Shown here piece by piece: positions 34,639 through 44,358 of a stretch of 64,000 nt of DNA. Origin of the DNA: Paenibacillus helianthi (GTDB taxonomy: Bacteria > Bacillota > Bacilli > Paenibacillales > Paenibacillaceae); the NCBI RefSeq assembly GCF_001909055.1, contig NZ_LVWI01000002.1, forward strand, positions 434,001 to 498,000. Direction: 5' to 3'. Below the pieces are notes generated by a model, which searched no databases, was not told the DNA's origin, and saw only the letters and a program-made list of their open reading frames with translations. The translations under genes and the position numbers were made by a program. Position 1 is the first letter of the stretch. Each line of letters begins with the position of its first letter.

Positions 34639-36459
34639 TCATTGTCTCTCTAGGGCTATAATCTCACTTGCAATTTGTGCCGCACGCAAAAAGTCGCCTG
34701 ATTTCTCAGCCTGAATCATCTCTTCACGCTTCTGTTCCATCCCGCGTTGCACGGGGTATTTCCGCACTTCACGGATACAATCATCCAGGACCTGCGTATT
34801 CCAGTCCGGAGGAGTGTCCATCATGGAAATGGCTGTTGCAGTCTTTTCCAGACGGTCATCCTGAAGTGATGATAGAAACCGGCTGATGCCGGGTGGTTTG
34901 CCTTGCGCGTAATAGGCATATAGATAAGCGGCTATTGCCGCATGATCATCGATGTTGAACTCTTCTCCGAGGCGTTCGCCTACATATGCGGCAGCTTCCG
35001 GGTCCTGTATCATCAAAGACAGCAGGCGCCTTTCGGCAACATGGTAAGCCGGCAGCAAAGTCGGTGTTTGCACTTGCCCTTTTTTATGCCTACCATTATT
35101 CCACCTTTTGTCGTTATTATCCCCTTCGGGGATGTTTTTTTGCATCGAAGCCCGAAGTAAATTGCAGTCCTGCTTCAAGCTATCATATGACAGCTCCAGC
35201 TCAGAGGAGATTTCACGCAGGTAGACCTCGCGCTCTGTGGAGGAATGCAGTGATGCAATAATCTCCAGTGCCTCCTTGACATAGGCAATTTTGCCGTCTT
35301 CCTCTAGGAGTATATGGTTTTTTTTCAGATATATAAGCTTAAATTTAATCGATGAGACCGCTGAATCAATGACTTGATCCTTGAAACGCTCTCCGCCATG
35401 ACGGGAGATGAACTCATCGGGATCGAGTCCGCTCGGAAGCACGGCAACCTTTACCCGCAGGCCATTGTCCTCCAGCATCGGGATCGCCTTAATCGCAGCA
35501 GCTTGTCCCGCCTTGTCGCCGTCATACGCCAGAACAATTTCATCACCCAGGCTCTTCATCAACGCCACATGCCCATCTGTAAGTGAGGTGCCCATGGTAG
35601 CTACGCCGTTATGCACACCTGCTTCCCAAGCCGAAATGACATCCCCGTAGCCTTCGAAAAGGACGATTTGCCGCGTTTTGCGGATGGATGCTTTGGATTG
35701 GTGCAAATTGTACAGAATCCGGCTTTTGTTAAATAATCTGCTCTCCGGGGAATTCAAATATTTCGGCTGACCCTCTCCGAGAATTCTTCCGGCAAAAGCA
35801 ATTACCTTCCCTGTGCGGTTCGCAATCGGAAAAATGACACGTCCGCGGAAGCGGTCAACGTACCCTTTCCCCTCGCCTCTGGCAGACAGCAGTCCGCCCT
35901 TTTCCATCTCAGCGAGATCAAAATTTCTTTTCTCGAGGAACTGCAGCAGTGTATCCCAGCGGTCCGGTGCGTAGCCGATTTGGAACTGGTCGATCATTTT
36001 GTCGCTGAAGCCCCGGGATCTCAAATAATCCATGGCGGCAGTGCCGTATTCCGTATTCTTCAGCAGAAAATGATAAAATTTTGCCGACAGCTCATAGGCC
36101 TGAATCAGCCGGTCACGCTCAGGGTCAGGAGGAGACTGAATCCCCCCTGCTCCTTCGGGAACAGATATATCGCTTTCTTCCGCCATGATTCGAACTGCTT
36201 CGGGGAAGGATAATCCTTCGATTTCCATCCTGAATTTGATGGCATTTCCACCCATACCGCAGCCAAAGCAATGAAAGACACCCCTATCAGGGGTTACAGT
36301 GAAGGAAGGAGTTTTCTCCGAATGAAACGGGCAGAGGCCCCATAAATATTTCCCCTGCTTGGACAAATGAACAACCTTACCGACTGTATCGACAATGTCA
36401 TGCCGTGCGAGCACACTCTCGATAACCTCTTCCGGAATATTACCTTGTCCGCTAGCCAC
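34639..36459 (-). CDS. dnaG: DNA primase DnaG
   Basis: Makes RNA primers at the replication fork and binds DnaB helicase. It has a CHC2 zinc finger (Cys43, His46, Cys64, Cys67 in CPFHSEKTPSF and FHCFGCG), a TOPRIM domain with LFEGYGDV and AYDGDKAG, and a C-terminal helicase-binding domain. The frame opens at an ATG (36474) without a ribosome site. The GTG at 36459 sits 5 nt after AAGGTGG and gives MASGQGNIPEEVIE, in line with other DnaG starts. It is between yqxD and sigA. Confidence 0.96.
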   Translation of the reverse strand: MASGQGNIPEEVIESVLARHDIVDTVGKVVHLSKQGKYLWGLCPFHSEKTPSFTVTPDRGVFHCFGCGMGGNAIKFRMEIEGLSFPEAVRIMAEESDISVPEGAGGIQSPPDPERDRLIQAYELSAKFYHFLLKNTEYGTAAMDYLRSRGFSDKMIDQFQIGYAPDRWDTLLQFLEKRNFDLAEMEKGGLLSARGEGKGYVDRFRGRVIFPIANRTGKVIAFAGRILGEGQPKYLNSPESRLFNKSRILYNLHQSKASIRKTRQIVLFEGYGDVISAWEAGVHNGVATMGTSLTDGHVALMKSLGDEIVLAYDGDKAGQAAAIKAIPMLEDNGLRVKVAVLPSGLDPDEFISRHGGERFKDQVIDSAVSSIKFKLIYLKKNHILLEEDGKIAYVKEALEIIASLHSSTEREVYLREISSELELSYDSLKQDCNLLRASMQKNIPEGDNNDKRWNNGRHKKGQVQTPTLLPAYHVAERRLLSLMIQDPEAAAYVGERLGEEFNIDDHAAIAAYLYAYYAQGKPPGISRFLSSLQDDRLEKTATAISMMDTPPDWNTQVLDDCIREVRKYPVQRGMEQKREEMIQAEKSGDFLRAAQIASEIIALERQ

Positions 36460-36498
36460 TTCAACCACCTTCATCTCTTAACAAGTAAATATAATTCG

Positions 36499-36972
36499 CT
36501 ATAGCTGTACATTCTCCTGCAAAAGTGTTAAAAGTTTTGTCAGTTTATGTTGAAAATAAATTTTTTCTTCCGTAGTGATCGCTTTAGGTCCCTTGGAATA
36601 GTGTCCCCGTCGGCGCTCCACGGCCCTGGCATGCCTGCCCTCCAGCATAAAATCCATTGTGGAATCGTCATATTCCTGTCCGCGGTTAGACAAAACCCTG
36701 CAGCGTTTGCCAAGCGCAAGTGCAGCAAGGCCAAAATCCTGCGTAACGACAATGTCTCCTGCAGAAATATGGTTGGCGATATACAGGTCAGCGCTATCTG
36801 CCCCACGGTCCACCTGAACGATGGAGACGCCTTCTTCACCCTTAAGCACATGATCGTAGGATGAGACCATGATTACCGGGATCCTGAAGCTTCGGGCGAC
36901 CGTAATGATTTCTTGCTTCACCGGACAAGCATCCCCGTCAACTACGATCTTTCTTTCCTGGGAACCTTCCAT
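36499..36972 (-). CDS. yqxD: YaiI/YqxD family protein (DUF188)
   Basis: About 157 residues with a PIN-like fold: VVDGDACPVK at the N-terminus and IVVTQDFGLAALAL in the middle carry the acidic residues of a putative metal-dependent nuclease. The biological role is unknown. The start is uncertain: the ATG at 36972 after GGTGAT, or an upstream ATG at 36978. It lies directly upstream of dnaG, as in B. subtilis. Confidence 0.9.
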   Translation of the reverse strand: MEGSQERKIVVDGDACPVKQEIITVARSFRIPVIMVSSYDHVLKGEEGVSIVQVDRGADSADLYIANHISAGDIVVTQDFGLAALALGKRCRVLSNRGQEYDDSTMDFMLEGRHARAVERRRGHYSKGPKAITTEEKIYFQHKLTKLLTLLQENVQL

Positions 36973-37041
36973 GAGCATCACCAATTTCCCGTGTAATATA
37001 TATACGCTTTGCCGAACAGAAATCCTGCTTTGAAAAGCATA

Positions 37042-37085
37042 AATACGGAACGGATGTCAACTTACGCATTGGCACCGTTCCGTAT
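37042..37085 (-). terminator. Terminator-like hairpin after glyS
   Basis: A perfect 11-bp ATACGGAACGG/CCGTTCCGTAT stem with a 21-nt loop. The T-tract on the minus strand is set back a few bases (TATGCTTTTC). Confidence 0.7.
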
Positions 37086-37180
37086 ATTTATCCCCCAAAC
37101 CATCGATCTATACCATAACTGCACAAAGTTGTACATTTTTTCGGTTCCGATACAGACATACGGGTCTTCTCAGGAAGAGA

Positions 37181-39259
37181 TTACCACACCAGCTTACCGA
37201 AATCGGCAAAGGCTTTGGAGTCCGCATCAATACCAGCCAGCAGCGCCAGACGGTTCGCACGAATCTGTTCGTCCTCGGCCATGACCATTACGGAATCGAA
37301 AAACCCGGTAACTGCATCCTTCAGACCGGACAGAATCCGCAATGCTTCCTCTGCATTTCTGGCACTCAGCGCATCCTGGTACGGCGTGTGAATAGCCTGC
37401 CAAGTTTCATAAAGCGTGAGCTCCGCTTCTTCCTTCAGCAAAGTAGGATCTACGCTGGTTCCTTCAGCCGCTTTGGCTGCCAAATTGCTTACCCGTGTCA
37501 GTGAATCTACGGTGATTTTGAAATCAGCCTGACCATTCACAGTATCCATAAGCGCACGGCTTCTGCCTACTACAGCCACGATATCATCAAAACCTGCAGC
37601 AATCACCGCATCCACAACATCATAGCGCACATTGTCGGATAACAGACGTTTCACTCGCAGTCCGAAGAACTCGTAAAGGTTTATACGCAGGTCTTGGGTA
37701 AAATGTTTCTCTTTGCGTAAATTTTCATGCACATCCACCGCCGCATCAAAAATTTCCTGCAAAGAGATGGCCAGCTTATGCTCAAGTACGATCTGCACAA
37801 TACCTGCCGCCTGGCGGCGAAGTGCATACGGGTCCTGTGAACCTGTCGGGATAATACCAATCGAAAAGCAGCCGACAATGGTGTCGATTTTATCCGCAAG
37901 GCTGACAACCATTCCTACTTCAGAGGCAGGGACCGCATCTCCTGCGAACCGTGGCTGATAGTGTTCGAAGATTCCTCTGGCAACCGCTTCAGGTTCTCCC
38001 GCCTTGCGCGCATAATCCTCACCCATGGTGCCTTGAAGCTCAGGGAATTCATAGACCATCTGTGTAACCAGATCGAATTTGCAAATATCGGCAGTCCGGC
38101 TTACTTCAGCAGCTGTTGTCTGGATTAGTGCAAGCTTAGTGGCCAAACGATCAGAGATGGCCCGTATCCGGCGAACCTTGTCTCCGACACTGCCGAGCTC
38201 TTCGTGATACACGATGTTTTCAAGCTTGGCCAACGCATCACTGATCTGCAGCTTCTGATCCTCTCCATAAAAGAACTTCGCATCCGAAAGGCGGGCACGC
38301 AGCACCTTCTCATTTCCCTTGGCGATCACGTCCAGCGACTGGGCATTACCATTGCGAACAGTCACAAAGAATGGCAGAAGCGTACCTGACGCGTCAAAAA
38401 CCGGGAAATAACGCTGATGCTCACGCATCGAGGTGATCAGCACCTCCTGAGGAATGTTCAGGAAGGAAGCATCAAACGTACCGAACAAGACGGTCGGAGT
38501 TTCTACGAGGAACAATACTTCTTCCAGCAAGTCCTCCTTGATCGCGATGGTCCAGTTCTTTTCTTCAGCCAGCTTGTGGATCTGGTTCAGAATCAGTTCT
38601 TCACGTTCCTTCACATCCACCAGTACATGTTGGCTGCGCATAGTCTCCACATACTGTGACGGCTCGGCGATGACTGTTTCGGTTCCCAGGAACCGGTGTC
38701 CCCGGCTTACATTTCCGGCTTTGACACCGGTGATTTCAAGATCGATAATCTCTTGACCGAACAGGGCAACCAACCAGCGGATCGGACGGACGAATTTGAA
38801 ATCATACGCTCCCCAGCGCATATTTTTGGGAAAGGTCATCGAGTTGACAATGCTGCTGAGTCCTTCAGACAACAGCGAGGAGGTATTTACACCGACACTG
38901 TTTTTGGTCGCGTAGATATATTCCACTCCGGCCAACTCTTTGAAGGTTAACTGCTCCGGGGATACCCCCTGGCTGCGGGCAAAGCCGAGTGCCGCCTTGC
39001 TCCACTCGCCGCTGGCGTCAAGCGCGATTTTGCGTGAAGGCCCCTTCACCTCTTCGCTAATATCTTCTTGTCTCTCGGCAACATCCTTCACCAAAACCGT
39101 AAGACGCCGCGGTGTTGCATATGCGCTGACTCCGCCATAGGAAATGCGTGAAGCTTCCAGCCATTTAGATGTTCTGTCCTGAAGCTGCTCCATAGCAGCA
39201 CGGATAAAGCGTGCGGGAACCTCTTCCAGACCGATCTCGAACAATATATCTTTAGACAA
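37181..39259 (-). CDS. glyS: Glycine-tRNA ligase beta subunit
   Basis: Beta subunit of the heterotetrameric bacterial GlyRS. It binds tRNA-Gly and carries HD-like and anticodon-binding domains. The family N-terminus [14 protein letters not shown] and internal [24 protein letters not shown] are present. The likely start is TTG 39259 ([10 protein letters not shown]) after GAAGGTG, overlapping the glyQ stop by 8 nt. The frame also opens 3 codons earlier. Length is 692 aa, normal for the family. It is under T-box control with glyQ. Confidence 0.95.
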   Translation of the reverse strand: MSKDILFEIGLEEVPARFIRAAMEQLQDRTSKWLEASRISYGGVSAYATPRRLTVLVKDVAERQEDISEEVKGPSRKIALDASGEWSKAALGFARSQGVSPEQLTFKELAGVEYIYATKNSVGVNTSSLLSEGLSSIVNSMTFPKNMRWGAYDFKFVRPIRWLVALFGQEIIDLEITGVKAGNVSRGHRFLGTETVIAEPSQYVETMRSQHVLVDVKEREELILNQIHKLAEEKNWTIAIKEDLLEEVLFLVETPTVLFGTFDASFLNIPQEVLITSMREHQRYFPVFDASGTLLPFFVTVRNGNAQSLDVIAKGNEKVLRARLSDAKFFYGEDQKLQISDALAKLENIVYHEELGSVGDKVRRIRAISDRLATKLALIQTTAAEVSRTADICKFDLVTQMVYEFPELQGTMGEDYARKAGEPEAVARGIFEHYQPRFAGDAVPASEVGMVVSLADKIDTIVGCFSIGIIPTGSQDPYALRRQAAGIVQIVLEHKLAISLQEIFDAAVDVHENLRKEKHFTQDLRINLYEFFGLRVKRLLSDNVRYDVVDAVIAAGFDDIVAVVGRSRALMDTVNGQADFKITVDSLTRVSNLAAKAAEGTSVDPTLLKEEAELTLYETWQAIHTPYQDALSARNAEEALRILSGLKDAVTGFFDSVMVMAEDEQIRANRLALLAGIDADSKAFADFGKLVW

Positions 39260-40139
39260 GATCAACACCTTCTTTCTTCAGCAGCGGGAAGCCAAGCTTC
39301 TCACGTTCCTCCAGATATGTTGCCGCTACGGTGCGGGCAAGATTGCGGACTCTGGTAATAAATCCCGTTCGTTCGGTTACACTGATGGCTCCGCGCGCAT
39401 CCAGAAGATTAAAGGTATGCGAGCATTTCAGCACATAATCGTAAGCCGGAAATACCAGATGACGCTCCATAGCTCTGCGTGCTTCCTCTTCGTAGGTATT
39501 AAAAAGTGTGAACAGCATTTTGACATCGGAGACTTCAAAGGTATAGGTCGAGTGCTCAACCTCCGGCTGATGGAATACATCACCATAGGTCATGCCGTCC
39601 ACCCATTCCAGATCAAACACATTTTCTTTCTTCATGATGTTGGAGGCCAGCCGTTCCATTCCGTAAGTGATCTCAACCGCAACCGGTTTGGTCTCAATTC
39701 CTCCGACTTGCTGGAAGTAGGTAAACTGTGTAACCTCCTCGCCGTTCAGCCATACTTCCCAGCCGAGGCCTGCGCAGCCCAGCGACGGATTCTCCCAGTT
39801 GTCTTCTACAAAACGGATGTCATTGAGAAGTGGATCTACCCCAAGTGCCTTCAGACTGTCCAGATACAGCTCCTGGATATTGTCGGGCGAAGGCTTGATA
39901 ATCACCTGGAACTGGTGGTGCTGATACAGGCGGTTCGGGTTCTCCCCGTAACGTCCGTCTGACGGACGGCGTGAAGGTTCCACATAAGCAACCTTCCACG
40001 GCTCTGGTCCGAGCGAACGCAGGAAGGTCATAGGGTTCATCGTTCCTGCTCCTTTTTCCGTATCATACGGCTGGACGAGAATACAGTTCTGTGCAGACCA
40101 GAACTGCTGCAGCGTCAAAATCATCTGCTGAAAATTCAT
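39252..40139 (-). CDS. glyQ: Glycine-tRNA ligase alpha subunit
   Basis: Catalytic alpha subunit (class II aaRS core) that activates glycine. Signature segments include [53 protein letters not shown] and HHQFQVI. Length is 295 aa. ATG 40139 has AAGGAG 8 nt upstream. Preceded by a glycine T-box leader, and followed by glyS with a short overlap. Confidence 0.97.
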   Translation of the reverse strand: MNFQQMILTLQQFWSAQNCILVQPYDTEKGAGTMNPMTFLRSLGPEPWKVAYVEPSRRPSDGRYGENPNRLYQHHQFQVIIKPSPDNIQELYLDSLKALGVDPLLNDIRFVEDNWENPSLGCAGLGWEVWLNGEEVTQFTYFQQVGGIETKPVAVEITYGMERLASNIMKKENVFDLEWVDGMTYGDVFHQPEVEHSTYTFEVSDVKMLFTLFNTYEEEARRAMERHLVFPAYDYVLKCSHTFNLLDARGAISVTERTGFITRVRNLARTVAATYLEEREKLGFPLLKKEGVDLV

Positions 40140-40245
40140 ACTACCGACTCCTTCGCTTCACAAGTTTAACTGCGCCTCTTGCCATGGGTCATCTTGCCTG
40201 CTGTGCGATGGAGGCGTCACTTTTCTATCCTTGCTCATCACAAGG

Positions 40246-40519
40246 CAAAAAAGCTCCCGCCCCCATGCCTGATATACAGACATAGGGACGAGAGCTTGAA
40301 ATTACTCCCGCGGTTCCACCCTACTTGATCTCATCAATAAAGACGAAATCCACTTTCATTTGGCCGCTTGCGTACTCCCGGGTGCCATGTTCATGAACGT
40401 TGTCCCGCCAGGCTTCCACTACCCCCGGCTCGCTTAAGCGACAAGCTGCTCATTACTTTCCCGATCACTGCACGTTACTCCATGTTAGGAGCTACAACGG
40501 CGCAACTATAAAAGAAACT
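40246..40519 (-). promoter_or_regulatory. Glycine T-box riboswitch of glyQS
   Basis: Leader RNA that reads uncharged tRNA-Gly. The T-box sequence AGGGTGGAACCGCG is on the minus strand (core 40309-40320). Its UGGA bulge would pair with UCCA of tRNA-Gly (discriminator U). A Stem I specifier GGC (40386-40384) follows GAACAT with a purine after it, opposite an AGTA loop-E sequence. A terminator (40246-40298, AAGCTC...GAGCTTTTTT) competes with the antiterminator. The 5' end is estimated from the promoter. Confidence 0.93.
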
Positions 40520-40525
40520 GAACCT

Positions 40526-40554
40526 ATAGTAACGGATTTTTTGCATTTCGTCAA
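40526..40554 (-). promoter_or_regulatory. glyQ: glyQS promoter
   Basis: TTGACG (40554-40549), 17-nt spacer and TACTAT (40531-40526) on the minus strand. The -35 overlaps the recO stop region. Confidence 0.8.
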
Positions 40555-41306
40555 ATCTTGTATTTATCAAGCTGATCCAGAAAATTCTGCGACTTCAGCT
40601 TCAGCCCCAGCTGATGGTCCATAAAGGCCCGCATAATCTTTTTGAGTTCAGCCCGTGTCTCTTCCTTCACATCTACGCTGCCAAGCCGTGTCAGATCAAG
40701 AGCAGCGAATAAACGCAGCAGCTTGAGTGCACGGGGGGAGACCTCCATTGCCGGAGGATCATTATGCCTGCAACTGCGGCAGAGGACACCGCCGAGGCGG
40801 GGGCTGAGCCGGAGTTCCTCGTCAGGCTTGTCCAAGCTGCAAACAATACAATGATCCAGCTGCGGGCCATAGCCTGCTGCCTGCAGAACTTTCATTTCAA
40901 AAACATTAGTAATGATACCTGGCTCTTTGTCTTCCTCGATCGCATTCAAACAAGCCGAGAGCTGCCGGTACCAGAAGCTGCCGGTTTCCTCATCATGGAG
41001 CACACGGTCGAGCAGCTCGCAGGCATATGAAGCATAGGCCGCTTTAACCAGATCCTCACGAAGCGGATGATGAGACTTCGTAATCTCCCCGGCATTCAGT
41101 GTTCCGAGTCCCCCATTGTTGCGGAAAAACACAAATTCTCCGGTAGTGAACAGCTGGATCAAGGCAGCATGGCGGCTTTTAACCTTTTTGGCACCGCGCA
41201 CAAGAACGCCTACTTTGCCGGCGTTCTCGGTGCAAAGCGTAATAATCGCGTTCCCCTCGCCGTAGTCCATGCTGCGGATGACGATCCCTTCCACCCTGTA
41301 TAGCAT
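40551..41306 (-). CDS. recO: DNA repair protein RecO
   Basis: RecFOR-pathway protein that helps load RecA onto SSB-coated DNA. An N-terminal OB fold (MLYRVEGIVIRSMDYGEGNAI) precedes a helical domain with a zinc site of four cysteines (Cys153, Cys156, Cys176, Cys179). Length is 251 aa. ATG 41306 follows GGGGGAAGAGGC; a frame extension to 41324 has no site. In the order era-yqzL-recO as in Bacillus. Confidence 0.95.
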   Translation of the reverse strand: MLYRVEGIVIRSMDYGEGNAIITLCTENAGKVGVLVRGAKKVKSRHAALIQLFTTGEFVFFRNNGGLGTLNAGEITKSHHPLREDLVKAAYASYACELLDRVLHDEETGSFWYRQLSACLNAIEEDKEPGIITNVFEMKVLQAAGYGPQLDHCIVCSLDKPDEELRLSPRLGGVLCRSCRHNDPPAMEVSPRALKLLRLFAALDLTRLGSVDVKEETRAELKKIMRAFMDHQLGLKLKSQNFLDQLDKYKI

Positions 41307-41342
41307 GCCTCTTCCCCCAACCACTCGGCAAGCAACCAGTCC

Positions 41343-41486
41343 TTATTGTGCTTCTTCATCAAGGACCTTCTCTTCCTCCGCGGGCAGCTCTATACTGCCA
41401 CTAAGCGGATCTGCGGCTTCTTTGTACAGCAGATAAGCATCGACATCTCCAGTCATTGCAAAATACTTCCACGAAAAGTCTCGCAT
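41343..41486 (-). CDS. yqzL: YqzL family small protein
   Basis: A 47-aa protein, MRDFSWKYFAMTGDVDAYLL at its start, with an acidic C-terminus. It matches the YqzL family found between era and recO in Bacillales; function unknown. ATG 41486 has AAAGGA 9 nt upstream. An overlapping ATG in another frame at about 41497 gives a different, unsupported peptide. Confidence 0.88.
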   Translation of the reverse strand: MRDFSWKYFAMTGDVDAYLLYKEAADPLSGSIELPAEEEKVLDEEAQ

Positions 41487-41583
41487 TCGTATTCATCCTT
41501 TCTTCGGAAACACGATGTCTCTTCAGAAATAGGATGTGCGATAGGCCAGGATCTATCCTTGCAATTCCTGCCAAGTATATTTC

Positions 41584-41602
41584 AAAAAAGCCGCAGATGC
41601 GG
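41584..41602 (-). terminator. Weak terminator after era
   Basis: CCGC-ATCT-GCGG hairpin on the minus strand, a few nt after the era stop, followed by six T residues. The stem is short, so readthrough into yqzL is likely. Confidence 0.6.
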
Positions 41603-41605
41603 ATC

Positions 41606-42499
41606 TTAAAGGTCTTTGTGGAAGCCCAAATCACGCAGAACGCGGTCCTGGTTACGCCAGTCTTTTTTCACTTTTACCCACAGCTCCAGAAAAATCTTCG
41701 AACCCAGCAGGTTCTCGATATCCGTACGGGCCCGTCTGCCCACTTCTTTTAACAGAGCACCCTGCTTGCCGATAATAATCCCCTTCTGGGAATCACGCTC
41801 GACAAAAATGACAGCCGAAACATGTACAACGCCATTGGATTCGACACGCATGTCCTCAATCGCAACCGCGATGGAATGCGGCACTTCCTCGCGGGTCAGA
41901 TGCAGGATTTTCTCACGGATCAATTCCGCACAGACGAATTGCTCCGGATGGTCGGTAATCTGATCATCGGGATAATACTGCGGGCCTTCCGGCAGATATT
42001 TCGCCACCTGATCCAGCAGTGTATTCACGTTACTGCCGAGCTTGGCTGAAATCGGTACAATTTCAGCGAACTCATGCAGCTTGTTGTATTCGGTGATCAT
42101 CGGAAGGAGAGCTTCCGGCTCGATTTTGTCAATTTTATTCATCACGAGAATGACCGGCGTCTTGATTCCGTTCAGCTGCTCGGCAATATAGCGGTCACCA
42201 CCGCCCATGCCTTCGGAAGCGTCCACCAGGAACAGCACGGCTTCTACCTCATGCAGTGTGCTCATCGCCGTCTGATTCATATAGTCGCCCAGCTTAGACT
42301 GTCTTTTATGAATACCCGGCGTGTCCAGGAATACGATCTGCGAATTATTAGCGGTGTATACCCCGTGTATTTTGTTTCTGGTTGTCTGCGGCTTGTCCGA
42401 CATGATGGCGATCTTCTGTCCGATCACCTGGTTCATGAGTGTCGATTTGCCTACGTTCGGTCTGCCGATAATGGCGACAAACCCTGATTTGAATTTCAT
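41606..42499 (-). CDS. era: GTPase Era
   Basis: Ribosome-assembly GTPase acting on 16S rRNA maturation. G1 motif GRPNVGKS (residues 12-19), DTPGI, NKID and SAKLG are present, followed by a KH domain with [15 protein letters not shown]. Length is 297 aa, normal. ATG 42499 follows GGAAGG by 8 nt. Separated from cdd upstream by a repeat-rich gap of 412 nt. Confidence 0.97.
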   Translation of the reverse strand: MKFKSGFVAIIGRPNVGKSTLMNQVIGQKIAIMSDKPQTTRNKIHGVYTANNSQIVFLDTPGIHKRQSKLGDYMNQTAMSTLHEVEAVLFLVDASEGMGGGDRYIAEQLNGIKTPVILVMNKIDKIEPEALLPMITEYNKLHEFAEIVPISAKLGSNVNTLLDQVAKYLPEGPQYYPDDQITDHPEQFVCAELIREKILHLTREEVPHSIAVAIEDMRVESNGVVHVSAVIFVERDSQKGIIIGKQGALLKEVGRRARTDIENLLGSKIFLELWVKVKKDWRNQDRVLRDLGFHKDL

Positions 42500-42911
42500 A
42501 TGATCTTCCTTCCTGAATTCATGAGTTAACCCTTTTGCAAAAGCTTTTTCGATCCCCCTAAAGGCGTTTCGATCCCCCTAAATCCCCCTTTGCTAAGGGG
42601 GACCCCAAGGGCCCCGGCCCTCTGGACACCCGGAAATGGGCGAATGAGCAGCTTGGGGTCACATGGGAATGAGGTTGACGGTTGGAACGCTTACGTTCCC
42701 TACGGGAACACGCTTGACTGTGGAACAAATTTACTAAAGTGCTGAATGAATACTTCTGTTCATTTGAAGCTCAATTCTTATTCTGCTGCACTTTGCCCAT
42801 TAGAATTCGCATTTAAAAGGCTGATTAACCAATCTATTGTATTCTCGAACTCTGCTGTAAGAAGTGTAGCATACGCTTAGTAAGTCCCTGAATCGATCCG
42901 TAATTCCCGGC
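42500..42911. repeat. Repeat-rich intergenic region between cdd and era
   Basis: No gene supported. It contains a 12-bp palindrome CTTTTGCAAAAG (42532-42543), two 16-bp copies of TTTCGATCCCCCTAAA (42547-42562 and 42567-42582, 20-bp period), a perfect TCCCCCTT-TGCT-AAGGGGGA hairpin (42583-42602), a GGGCCC/GGCC-rich segment, and GTTCCC-TAC-GGGAAC (42695-42709). The 42532-42735 part looks like a dispersed Paenibacillus element. This copy-number claim is an inference; the rest (42736-42911) shows nothing I recognise. Confidence 0.6.
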
Positions 42912-43352
<441 letters not shown>

Positions 43353-43465
43353 TTAGGATTACTTCACTGAATAACTTCGTACAAACTGGCTTTGAAGTAA
43401 AGACAATGAAAGACGGAGCGCAAAACGCGGGTCCGCCTCTCCCATAAGCTCAAGTTGTACACTGA

Positions 43466-43861
43466 TTATGACATAAGTCCGGTGATCCAGTCCATCACAG
43501 GATGATAAAATACATAGATTCCGGCGATGACCGCAAAGACCGCTGTGAGCAGTACAGCACCTGCGGCGGTATCCTTCGCCTTTTTAGCCAAGGGATGTAT
43601 CTCAGGGGAGACCAGATCAATCGTCGCCTCAATGGCGGTATTCAGCAGCTCAGCGGTCAAAACGAGCGTAATCACAAGCAACAGCAGCATCCAGCTGGAC
43701 AGGGGAAGTCTGAATAGAACAGCGGCAACAAGCACCAATGCAGCTAAAGTGCTGTGCACCTTCATATTCAGCTCGGATTTGAACGCCGAAGCAATGCCAT
43801 GCGCAGCAAATCGAAAAGAGTGCCAGAACTTTTTATGGCCTACCGCTGTATTCTTGACCAT
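43466..43861 (-). CDS. dgkA: Undecaprenol kinase / diacylglycerol kinase family DgkA
   Basis: Small membrane kinase that phosphorylates undecaprenol (the Gram-positive function) to recycle the lipid carrier. Three membrane segments follow an amphipathic N-terminus, and the signature ELLNTAIEATIDL is present. Length is 131 aa. Its ATG overlaps the ybeY stop in TAATG, so it is translationally coupled to ybeY. Confidence 0.93.
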   Translation of the reverse strand: MVKNTAVGHKKFWHSFRFAAHGIASAFKSELNMKVHSTLAALVLVAAVLFRLPLSSWMLLLLVITLVLTAELLNTAIEATIDLVSPEIHPLAKKAKDTAAGAVLLTAVFAVIAGIYVFYHPVMDWITGLMS

Positions 43862-44358
43862 TAGCGGGTCAACCCGACCTGGACCAGCACTTGCTCCTGC
43901 TTGGACATCATTTCAGCCTCCGAAGCCTCATCCTGATGATCATAGCCCAGCAGGTGCAGGAAACCGTGGACAAACAGGAAACCAAGCTCGCGTTCCAGGG
44001 AATGTCCATATTCCAGCGCCTGCTCTTGCGCCCGGGTCACAGAGATAATGATGTCGCCCAGAACATAAGGCACATCCTCTCCTTCCCCATTGTCCTGGGA
44101 AACATATATAATTTCCGGCTCATCTTCTCCGGTTTCGTTCATGGCAAAGGAGAGTACATCCGTCGGACGGTCAATCCCCCTGTACTCCATATTCAATTCG
44201 TGGATACGCTCATTATTGACAAAAGTAAGATCCACTTCGCCTTCGTCAATCCCTTCCATTTGTCCTGCCTTTTGCAGAATATTCTCCAGTAGGGTGATCA
44301 GCTCATCGCTTATAGGATGCTCTTCCTGCTCGTTGTTCCAAACGATTGCTAAACTCAT
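43861..44358 (-). CDS. ybeY: Endoribonuclease YbeY
   Basis: Metal-dependent RNase for 16S rRNA 3' maturation and ribosome quality control. The zinc motif HGFLHLLGYDH (His131, His135, His141) is intact. Length is 165 aa. ATG 44358 overlaps the pgpH stop (ATGA) and has AGGAAGGGG about 10 nt upstream. Confidence 0.96.
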   Translation of the reverse strand: MSLAIVWNNEQEEHPISDELITLLENILQKAGQMEGIDEGEVDLTFVNNERIHELNMEYRGIDRPTDVLSFAMNETGEDEPEIIYVSQDNGEGEDVPYVLGDIIISVTRAQEQALEYGHSLERELGFLFVHGFLHLLGYDHQDEASEAEMMSKQEQVLVQVGLTR

